Shown here one piece after another: positions 1-5,254 of a DNA stretch of 5,254 bases. The stretch's first letter is position 1; each line of letters opens with the position of its first letter. The notes under the pieces were generated by a model, which worked only from the letters and a program-made list of their open reading frames with translations, was not told the origin of the DNA and searched no databases. The position numbers and the translations under genes were made by a program. The stretch is from assembly GCA_004557195.1 (NCBI GenBank), contig SFER01000151.1:1-5254 (forward strand), given 5' to 3'. This stretch comes from Bacteroidales bacterium (GTDB lineage: Bacteria; Bacteroidota; Bacteroidia; Bacteroidales; Muribaculaceae).

Positions 1-1154
1 AGCCTGGTATAACAGGCGTACAGGCTATAGTGCTGGTTCCTTCCCGGGAACTGGCTTTACAAATAGACCAGGTATTTAAATCCATGAACACACCCTTCAA
101 GGCTGTAAGTTGTTATGGAGGACGACCGGCCATGGAAGAGCACCGTACCATCAAAGGGGTGCAGCCATCAGTCATCATCGGTACTCCGGGCCGTATGAAT
201 GATCATCTTTCCAAACAGAATTTTGATGCAGATACGGTCACAACTCTGGTAATCGATGAATTTGACAAATGCCTGGAGTTTGGCTTCCAGGAAGAGATGG
301 CGACTGTCATAGGACAGTTGCCCAACTTGCAACGCCGTTTTCTGTTGTCGGCTACCGATGCGGAAGAGATTCCGCAGTTTACGGGGCTGGACAAGACCAT
401 TAAATTGAATTTTTTAAATCCGGAAGAGCAGCTTACCCACCGTCTGCACTTATATAAGGTACTGTCTCCGGAAAAAGACAAACTTGAAACCTTATATAAA
501 TTGCTTTGTACCTTGGGAAGCCAATCGACATTGGTTTTCTGTAATCACCGTGAAAGTGTGGAACGGGTAGGGAAATATCTTCAATCCCAGAAGTTTCAAT
601 GTGGCATTTTTCATGGCGGCATGGAACAGGATGACCGCGAACGCTCCCTATATAAATTCCGCAACGGAAGTTGCCATGTGCTTATTTCTACCGATCTGGC
701 CGCTCGCGGACTGGATATCCCCGAAATAGAGAATGTAGTACATTATCATCTGCCTGCCAATGAAGACGGATACATTCACCGCAACGGACGTACCGCCCGC
801 TGGGAAGCCGAAGGTAATTCTTATGTTATCCTTCATGCCGAAGAAACAGTGCCCGCATATATAACCGATGAGCCGGAGGAGTTCATTTTACCCGAAGTCA
901 CCCCCAAACCTTCTTTACCCGAATATGTGACATTATATATAGGAAAAGGCAAGAAAGATAAAATCAATAAGATAGATATTGTGGGATTTCTCTTTAAAAA
1001 AGGAAACCTTAATAAAGACGAAATAGGACGGATTGATGTAAAAGACCACTATTCTTTTGCAGCCGTATCTCGCAAAAAGATAAAACAAACTTTGAATTTA
1101 ATACGAAATGAGAAGATAAAGGGCATAAAAACACTTATTGAAGAAGCTAAATAA
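1..1154 (+). CDS. DEAD-box ATP-dependent RNA helicase, DbpA-like, 5' end cut off by the window
   Basis: A cytoplasmic ATP-dependent RNA helicase that probably remodels structured RNA. The reading frame is open from base 3, so the gene begins upstream; the GTG at 30 is an internal valine. Of the roughly 383 visible codons, numbered from base 3, these helicase motifs are readable: Ia PSRELA (13-18), GG (39-40), Ib TPGR (61-64), II as DEFD (85-88) instead of DEAD, III SAT (116-118), V around STDLAARGLDIP (229-240) and VI HRNGRTAR (259-266). The Q motif and Walker A lie off the window. After a proline-rich hinge, residues about 309-381 (IGKGKKDKINKIDIVGFLF..., then IGRIDVKDHYSF) resemble the DbpA RNA-binding domain, which in E. 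coli DbpA targets 23S rRNA. Family membership is secure. The DbpA-type role in ribosome assembly is inferred from the C-terminal domain. It is unrelated in function to the downstream cassette and is AT-richer, especially at its 3' end. Confidence 0.93.
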   Translation, partial: PGITGVQAIVLVPSRELALQIDQVFKSMNTPFKAVSCYGGRPAMEEHRTIKGVQPSVIIGTPGRMNDHLSKQNFDADTVTTLVIDEFDKCLEFGFQEEMATVIGQLPNLQRRFLLSATDAEEIPQFTGLDKTIKLNFLNPEEQLTHRLHLYKVLSPEKDKLETLYKLLCTLGSQSTLVFCNHRESVERVGKYLQSQKFQCGIFHGGMEQDDRERSLYKFRNGSCHVLISTDLAARGLDIPEIENVVHYHLPANEDGYIHRNGRTARWEAEGNSYVILHAEETVPAYITDEPEEFILPEVTPKPSLPEYVTLYIGKGKKDKINKIDIVGFLFKKGNLNKDEIGRIDVKDHYSFAAVSRKKIKQTLNLIRNEKIKGIKTLIEEAK

Positions 1155-1167
1155 TGACAATTTGTCA
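1155..1167. repeat. Perfect 13-base inverted repeat TGACAATTTGTCA
   Basis: TGACAA and TTGTCA are exact reverse complements around a central T, starting on the base after the helicase stop codon. The arms are too short, and no T-run follows on either strand, so it is a poor intrinsic terminator. Its position 36 bases before the lipoprotein start would suit an operator, but a chance palindrome in AT-rich spacer is also possible. Confidence 0.35.
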
Positions 1168-1202
1168 ATTCTCGAAATAAAATGATTAAAGAATAATTCA
1201 AA

Positions 1203-2237
1203 ATGAAAATTTCAAAATTAATGCTCATTCCAGCCGCCCTTCTCGCTTTCGGCACATTCACCGGCTGCAGCGAAGAGAACGGTGATCTCATGTGGTGGGA
1301 ATGGAACGACCCAACTCCTGCTCCCGACCCCGAACCTGAGCCGGAACCTGAGCCGGAACCCGAGCCGGAACCCGAGAATCCCTACCTTACTGCCGGCTGG
1401 ACCGATGCAACCGCCAATTTCGGCACTCTCCCTGCCCACATCAAGGTTTACACCGCTCCCGAAGATGTCGTTGAGGGAAAGAAATCTATCGCCTATATCG
1501 CTGTAGCCGATGCAAAGGCTGCCAAATTCAGCGTCCTCGGCGAGGAAAAAGGCTATAACACTCCAAGCCAGTTCTATCAAGCAGAGGCCCACTCTATCAT
1601 CATCAACGGTGGCTTCTTCTGGGATGGCGCTTCACTCAGCCTCATTTGGCGCGATGGCGCAATGGTATGCCCCAACGTGCAAGTAGATAGCCCCGACTGG
1701 TCTTCTACCTATTATTACATGCCTCGCGGTACATTCGCTCAACGTGCCGACGGCTCTTTCTTCGTTGGTTGGACCTACACTACTCTTTCCAACTCCACTT
1801 ATTGGTATCCCACTTCGATGCCTCTCGAAAACGGCAAAATTCCTTCGCTCGACTATCCCGAAGGTGGCTCGAAATTCGAGGCTACCACAGCAATCGGCGG
1901 TGGTCCGGTGCTCGTGCGCGAAGGCAAGATTATCAACAGCCATGCCGATGAATATCTTCTCATCAATCCAGAAAGCAACCGTCCTCGCACAGCAATCGGT
2001 TACGATCCGAAGAACGACAAACTCGTTTACTTCGTGTGCGAAGGCGATGGCAAGACCAACGGTGTGGGTGGTATGACCCTCGAGGATGTTGCCAATGTGA
2101 TGCTCTCTATCGGTTGCACCGAAACTTGCAACCTCGATGGCGGCGGCTCGTCATGCATGCTCATCAACGGACAAGAAACCATCAAACCGAGCGATGGCAC
2201 TCAACGCTCTGTAGTTTCGGCTGTTGCTCTCGACTAA
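1203..2237 (+). CDS. Lipoprotein phosphodiester glycosidase, NAGPA family
   Basis: A predicted lipid-anchored enzyme related to the luminal domain of N-acetylglucosamine-1-phosphodiester alpha-N-acetylglucosaminidase, which cleaves a sugar from a sugar-phosphate diester. The protein has 344 residues. A signal peptide with lysines at 2 and 5 ends in the lipobox FTGC (Cys22), followed by SEE, an acidic patch like the Bacteroidetes surface-export signal. A WWEW stretch (31-34) and a linker of eight Pro-Glu dipeptides (43-58) precede the catalytic domain (about 65-344). Family hallmarks are NGGFF (135-139), GGGP (232-235), RTAIGYD (262-268), GMTLEDVANVM (290-300) and NLDGGGSS (310-317). The first ATG is chosen because it supplies the full charged n-region; an ATG at 1221 would remove it. 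The upstream spacer is A-rich with no Shine-Dalgarno, normal for Bacteroidetes. Leucine is CTC in 17 of 22 cases, unlike the helicase. The fold assignment is firm; the substrate is unknown, and surface exposure is inferred. Confidence 0.88.
   Translation: MKISKLMLIPAALLAFGTFTGCSEENGDLMWWEWNDPTPAPDPEPEPEPEPEPEPEPENPYLTAGWTDATANFGTLPAHIKVYTAPEDVVEGKKSIAYIAVADAKAAKFSVLGEEKGYNTPSQFYQAEAHSIIINGGFFWDGASLSLIWRDGAMVCPNVQVDSPDWSSTYYYMPRGTFAQRADGSFFVGWTYTTLSNSTYWYPTSMPLENGKIPSLDYPEGGSKFEATTAIGGGPVLVREGKIINSHADEYLLINPESNRPRTAIGYDPKNDKLVYFVCEGDGKTNGVGGMTLEDVANVMLSIGCTETCNLDGGGSSCMLINGQETIKPSDGTQRSVVSAVALD
1329..1376 (+). repeat. Four tandem 12-base units encoding Pro-Glu linker
   Basis: Four consecutive 12-base units of the form CCNGAACCNGAG encode the (Pro-Glu)8 stretch of the lipoprotein. 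The last two units are identical and the others differ only at third codon positions or the first arm, so the DNA is repetitive as well as the protein. It acts as a stiff, acidic spacer between lipid anchor and catalytic domain. Copy number could change by slippage without frameshifting. Confidence 0.85.
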
Positions 2238-2250
2238 TTAATCTTATAAT

Positions 2251-2297
2251 GTGGAGTGCAAAGCGCTCGCTTTGTGCTTCACATTTTTCCTTTTTTT
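2251..2297 (+). terminator. Strong rho-independent terminator after the NAGPA-family gene
   Basis: Bases 2251-2282 fold into a stem of 14 consecutive pairs closed by a four-base loop (GCTC at 2265-2268). The 5' arm is gtggagtgcaaagc and the 3' arm gctttgtgcttcac. Three pairs are G-U in + strand RNA, but they would be A-C mismatches in the opposite strand, so the hairpin is oriented for + transcription. It is followed by two T-tracts, at 2284-2288 and 2291-2297. It sits 13 bases after the lipoprotein stop codon and separates that gene from the next pair. Confidence 0.88.
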
Positions 2298-2324
2298 CAC
2301 GGCTCTGCCATTTGCTTATAATTG
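2294..2324 (+). promoter_or_regulatory. Weak candidate Bacteroidetes-type promoter for the GHL10/phosphoesterase pair
   Basis: TATAATTG at 2317-2324 matches the Bacteroidetes -7 consensus TAnnTTTG at five of six fixed positions. At the expected spacing upstream there is only the T-rich end of the terminator (TTTTC near 2294-2298) instead of a clean TTTG. A start about seven bases downstream would leave a leader of only about 8 bases. The strong terminator just upstream means the pair needs some promoter, and this is the best candidate I see in the gap; the match is weak. Confidence 0.22.
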
Positions 2325-2338
2325 TTCAATACTACGCA

Positions 2339-3760
2339 ATGAAGATTACTTCTATTCTCAAAATTTTTGCCATTTTGGCACTTTCAACTTCTGTATCTTT
2401 ACTCGTTTCTTGTGGTAAGGATGAAGACCCTAAACCCTGGTGGGAAATCGAAGAAGAAGAGAAACCGGGCGACAATACCGACCCCGAAAATCCCGAAAAC
2501 CCGGATAACCCCGACAATCCGGACAACCAGGATAACCCCACAGTGAGCGAAAAACCGCGATTCATGTGGATTGATGCGGCTGCCAATTTCCCCACTTTTG
2601 CCAATAGCCGCGAGAATATTGCGCGCGACCTCAAGCGTGCCTACGACTCAGGCATCACCGATGTGGTGGTGGATGTGCGTCCCTCGATGGGCGATGTGCT
2701 TTTCAACACATCTGTTGTCGATCAAATCAAGAAACTCGATTACTGGTCAAATACCGGTTATAAATATTACGAACGCACAGCCACCTGGGACTACCTCCAG
2801 GCGTTTATCGACGAGGGGCATGCCCTCGGATTGCGCGTGCACGCTGCGATGAACACTTTCGCCGGTGGTTGTCGCTATCTCTACGGTCTCGGTGAGCAAG
2901 GTCTCGTGTTCCGCGACTCCTCCAAGAAGAGTTGGGTTACCACCATCTTGTACAACGGCAAGCTCGTTAACGAAATGGACTGCAGCGACGATGCCTATGC
3001 CACAAAATTCTTCAATCCCGCCAACGACGAGGTGCAGGAATTCCTCCTCGCCCTGATTCGCGACCTCGCGAAGTATAATGTCGATGGCATTTTCCTCGAC
3101 CGTTGCCGCTACGACGACTACAGCTCAGACTTCTCGGATATCACCAAGCAGAAATTCGAGCAATACATCGGCACCACGGTTTCGGGCTTCCCCGATGCGG
3201 TATATACAAGCGCATACGAGAAAAAATGGATTGCATTCCGCGCTCAGGTTATCCACGACTTCATCGTGAAGGCTCGCCAGGCTGTGAAATCGGTGAATAA
3301 CAACATCCAATTCGGTGTGTATGTGGGTGCTTGGTACTCGGAATACTACACCTACGGCGTAAACTGGGCAAGTCCGCGCTACAACGCCGCCTCACACTAC
3401 AGCTGGGCAAGCCAGGACTGGAACAAAGCCGGATATGCCGACCAACTCGACTTCCTTCTCCTCGGCGCCTATGCCGGAGTGAGCAGCATCTATGGCTCCA
3501 ACGAATGGTCGTGCCAAGGTTTCTGTCAACTCGCACGCGAGAAACTTGCAGGTGATGTGAAGTTTGCCGGCGGTCCCGATGTGGGCAACGGCACAGGATG
3601 GGAAAACGGCGGTCAAGCCAATGCCGTAACCCAGACCATCGACGCCTGCATCAACGCATCCGACGGCTACTTCATCTTCGACATGGTGCATGTGCGCCAG
3701 TACAACTATTGGAACGCCATCCTCACCGGCGTTATAAAATATAAAGCATCACTCAAATGA
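2339..3760 (+). CDS. Lipoprotein with GHL10-type (DUF187) glycoside-hydrolase-like TIM barrel
   Basis: A predicted lipid-anchored glycan hydrolase of the GHL10 (family 10-like, DUF187) group, 473 residues. The frame stays open upstream to 2036 inside the previous gene, but ATG 2339 is the start because it gives a clean lipoprotein signal peptide with lipobox LVSC (Cys25). GKDED follows, resembling the Bacteroidetes surface-export signal. A PWWE motif (33-36), an acidic run and a P-E/D-N repeat linker (49-66) precede the barrel (about 73-470). Barrel features are WIDAAANF (77-84), VDVRP (111-115), RVHAAMNTF (166-174), FNPANDEVQEFLLALIRDL (225-243), the beta-4 strand motif DGIFLDRCRYDD (249-260), whose Asp254 is a candidate catalytic residue, and LDFLLLGAYAG (370-380). 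The family is recognised with good confidence; few members have a known substrate, so activity is inferred. It overlaps the phosphoesterase start by four bases. Confidence 0.85.
   Translation: MKITSILKIFAILALSTSVSLLVSCGKDEDPKPWWEIEEEEKPGDNTDPENPENPDNPDNPDNQDNPTVSEKPRFMWIDAAANFPTFANSRENIARDLKRAYDSGITDVVVDVRPSMGDVLFNTSVVDQIKKLDYWSNTGYKYYERTATWDYLQAFIDEGHALGLRVHAAMNTFAGGCRYLYGLGEQGLVFRDSSKKSWVTTILYNGKLVNEMDCSDDAYATKFFNPANDEVQEFLLALIRDLAKYNVDGIFLDRCRYDDYSSDFSDITKQKFEQYIGTTVSGFPDAVYTSAYEKKWIAFRAQVIHDFIVKARQAVKSVNNNIQFGVYVGAWYSEYYTYGVNWASPRYNAASHYSWASQDWNKAGYADQLDFLLLGAYAGVSSIYGSNEWSCQGFCQLAREKLAGDVKFAGGPDVGNGTGWENGGQANAVTQTIDACINASDGYFIFDMVHVRQYNYWNAILTGVIKYKASLK
2483..2536 (+). repeat. Six tandem 9-base units encoding Pro-acidic-Asn linker
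   Basis: Six consecutive 9-base units encode PEN, PEN, PDN, PDN, PDN and QDN. Third positions vary between units, so the repeat is older or more diverged at DNA level than the 12-base repeat in the other lipoprotein. It forms the flexible, acidic spacer between the lipid anchor and the TIM barrel. Confidence 0.8.
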
Positions 3761-5205
3761 AAAAGATACTCTGCACAATCAATGCCGCAAGCCTCGTGCT
3801 TGCAGCATTGATTTTATCAACAATATCCCTTTCGGCGCAAGGTCTTGCAATACGCACAGTCGAAGGGACAGTAACAGCCGATGGCGCCCCACTCGCCGGG
3901 GTAGCGGTAACCGATGGACTGAACATTGTCCGCACCGACGAAGCCGGACGCTACTCGATACTGACACTTGCCGACACCCGCATGGTGTATATCACCATCC
4001 CCTCGGGTTACGAAGCCCCGCTTGCCGATGGCTCGATTCCTCAATTCTATAAAATGCTCACTCCCGAGAGCAACAACTACGATTTCGCGCTCACAAAATT
4101 GTCACGCGACGATTCGCGCCATGTGTTTGTAGTCCACACCGATGTGCAGGTAACCGCATCGTCGGATGTCAAGGACTATAAGGAAATTCTTGCCGACTGC
4201 CGTCAACTGCTCGACAGCTACGGCGATGTGAAAACCTTCGCCACCGATTGTGGCGACATAGTGGGAGACAGCCCACAATTCTTCCCTTCCTACATCAAGG
4301 CTTGTTCCAAGATGAACATTCCGTTTTTCCGTGTCAACGGCAACCACGACATGGACTACTGGGGACGCTCATTTGAGACCTCCTACCACACATTTGAAAA
4401 ATATTTCGGCCCGACCCATTACTCGATGGATTGCGGCAAAGCCCACTATATTTTCATCAACAACAATTTCTACACCGGCTACGGCATAAACTATATCGCC
4501 TACGTGCCCGAAAACACCTTCCGTTGGCTCGAACAAGACCTCGCCGGAGTGGATAAAGACGCATTGGTGTTTGTCTTCTTCCACATTCCCACCGCAATGG
4601 ATGCCGATTTGGACAAGAGCCGCTTCGACCCCGACTTGCTCGCCAATGTACGCCAATTTCATCACATCTTCAAAGACTATGACACCCACTTCATCTCGGG
4701 GCACACCCACTTCAATATGAACTTGGAATTTGGCAACCGCCTCTATGAGCACAACACTGCCGCTGCGTGTGGCACCTGGTGGCGCACCGAGGAGTGTATG
4801 GACGGCACACCAAGAGGCTATGCCGTTTATGAGGTGGATGGCAACACCGTGAAGTGGTATTACAAAAGCTCCGGCTATCCGCGCGACTATCAGATGCGCA
4901 CCTACGCTCCCGGCAGCAGCGAGGAGTATCCCGCCGATGTGATAGCCAACGTGTGGAACTACGACAGCCGATGGAAAGTGGAGCTCGTAGAGAATGGCAA
5001 GGTAACAGCAACCATGAAGCAGTTTACAGGCTACGACCCGGTGTCGAAAGCCCATTGCAGCGACAAAAAAGTGGTGCTGTATGATTGGATATCGCCCATC
5101 ACCAATCCACACATGTTCCACGCAACCCCAAAAATCAAGGATTCGGTGCGCCAAGTGCGTGTAACCGACCGTTTTGGGAATGTGTATGTTCAAGATGTCA
5201 AATAA
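3757..5205 (+). CDS. Secreted calcineurin-like metallophosphoesterase with N- and C-terminal accessory domains
   Basis: A predicted periplasmic metal-dependent phosphoesterase, 482 residues. The N-terminus is a standard signal peptide with likely cleavage after LSA (25-27); no lipobox is present, unlike the two upstream lipoproteins. Residues about 33-115 form a beta-sandwich-like domain (VEGTVTADGAPLAGVAV...DEAGRYSI) of the MetallophosN type. The catalytic core (about 122-320) shows metal-site motifs HTDVQ (127-131), GDIVGD (166-171), GNHD (195-198), FFHIP (274-278) and GHTH (315-318). Residues about 335-480, including GTWW and RGYAVYEVDG, fit the MetallophosC domain. The first motif is D-x-Q, where many family members have D-x-H; other residues are intact. 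ATG 3757 lies in an ATGA overlap with the upstream stop, implying co-transcription and probable translational coupling with the GHL10 gene. The substrate could be a phosphosugar or phosphodiester; the sequence does not tell which. Confidence 0.9.
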   Translation: MKKILCTINAASLVLAALILSTISLSAQGLAIRTVEGTVTADGAPLAGVAVTDGLNIVRTDEAGRYSILTLADTRMVYITIPSGYEAPLADGSIPQFYKMLTPESNNYDFALTKLSRDDSRHVFVVHTDVQVTASSDVKDYKEILADCRQLLDSYGDVKTFATDCGDIVGDSPQFFPSYIKACSKMNIPFFRVNGNHDMDYWGRSFETSYHTFEKYFGPTHYSMDCGKAHYIFINNNFYTGYGINYIAYVPENTFRWLEQDLAGVDKDALVFVFFHIPTAMDADLDKSRFDPDLLANVRQFHHIFKDYDTHFISGHTHFNMNLEFGNRLYEHNTAAACGTWWRTEECMDGTPRGYAVYEVDGNTVKWYYKSSGYPRDYQMRTYAPGSSEEYPADVIANVWNYDSRWKVELVENGKVTATMKQFTGYDPVSKAHCSDKKVVLYDWISPITNPHMFHATPKIKDSVRQVRVTDRFGNVYVQDVK

Positions 5206-5217
5206 AACATTATACCC

Positions 5218-5254
5218 GTGAACACAGTAAAAATACTAATTTCAACCTTATTCC
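5218..5254 (+). CDS. Possible start of a further exported protein, cut by the window end
   Basis: A GTG 12 bases after the phosphoesterase stop opens a frame reading MNTVKILISTLF before the window ends. A lysine followed by a hydrophobic run is how a signal peptide begins, and the short spacing fits continuation of the operon. There is no ATG in the tail and no terminator-like hairpin. Only 12 codons are visible and GTG starts are less common, so this is tentative. Confidence 0.4.
   Translation, partial: MNTVKILISTLF

Noticed and set aside
440..665. Recurring TATATAA-like strings in the helicase (near 450, 493 and 648)
   Set aside because: Each encodes Leu-Tyr-Lys in the helicase frame; they are coincidental codon choices and not promoter or repeat elements.
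1161..1195. TTTG at 1161-1164 as a -33 promoter box for the NAGPA-family gene
   Set aside because: No acceptable TAnnTTTG -7 box occurs at 19-21 bases downstream; the region is simply A-rich.
1218..1592. Minus-strand open frame opposite the signal peptide and PE repeat
   Set aside because: Its repetitive RLGFRLRF stretch is simply the antisense of the Pro-Glu repeat, and it has no support as a gene.
2036..2338. In-frame upstream extension of the GHL10 lipoprotein frame
   Set aside because: It overlaps the end of the NAGPA-family gene, reads through the terminator, has an arginine/cysteine-rich implausible composition, and would bury the lipoprotein signal peptide that begins at 2339.
4369..5193. 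Long minus-strand open frame of 274 codons
   Set aside because: It is wholly antisense to the phosphoesterase, whose catalytic and C-terminal motifs are intact. The translation has no recognisable domain and arises from the GC-rich codon bias.
1..5254. Mobile element, CRISPR array, tRNA or rRNA
   Set aside because: No transposase or integrase motifs, spaced direct repeats, cloverleaf or rRNA-like sequence were seen. The tandem repeats present are in-frame protein linkers.

Overview
This looks like a fragment of a Bacteroidales (Bacteroides-like) chromosome. The evidence is two lipoproteins with acidic residues right after the lipobox cysteine, start codons without a clear Shine-Dalgarno sequence, and a secreted calcineurin-like phosphoesterase with the N- and C-terminal accessory domains common in this group. 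All genes are on the + strand, and both ends of the window cut into genes.

Layout: (1) bases 1-1154 hold the 3' part of a DEAD-box RNA helicase with a DbpA-type C-terminal RNA-binding domain; its Q motif and Walker A motif lie upstream of the window. (2) A 48-base gap contains a perfect 13-base inverted repeat. (3) 1203-2237 encodes a lipoprotein phosphodiester glycosidase of the NAGPA family. (4) A strong intrinsic terminator lies at 2251-2297. (5) 2339-3760 encodes a second lipoprotein with a GHL10-type (DUF187) glycoside-hydrolase-like TIM barrel. (6) 3757-5205 encodes an exported metallophosphoesterase that overlaps the previous gene by four bases (ATGA). (7) From 5218 a GTG-initiated frame that reads like the start of a signal peptide runs off the end, so the cluster probably continues.

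Working together (inference): the three exported proteins combine a sugar-phosphodiester-cleaving fold, a glycan-hydrolase fold and a phosphomonoesterase/phosphodiesterase fold. The first two are predicted to be lipid-anchored, probably on the cell surface, and the third to be soluble in the periplasm. A plausible reading is a small cassette that takes apart, or remodels, a phosphate-containing glycan. The substrate cannot be read from the sequence. No SusC/SusD pair, sensor or transporter is visible in the window.

The helicase and the three exported-protein genes differ clearly in base and codon use. The NAGPA-family gene uses CTC for 17 of 22 leucines, whereas I find only one CTC in the helicase. 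This suggests that the exported cassette has a different history from the neighbouring housekeeping-type gene. I see no transposase, integrase, tRNA, rRNA or CRISPR array.
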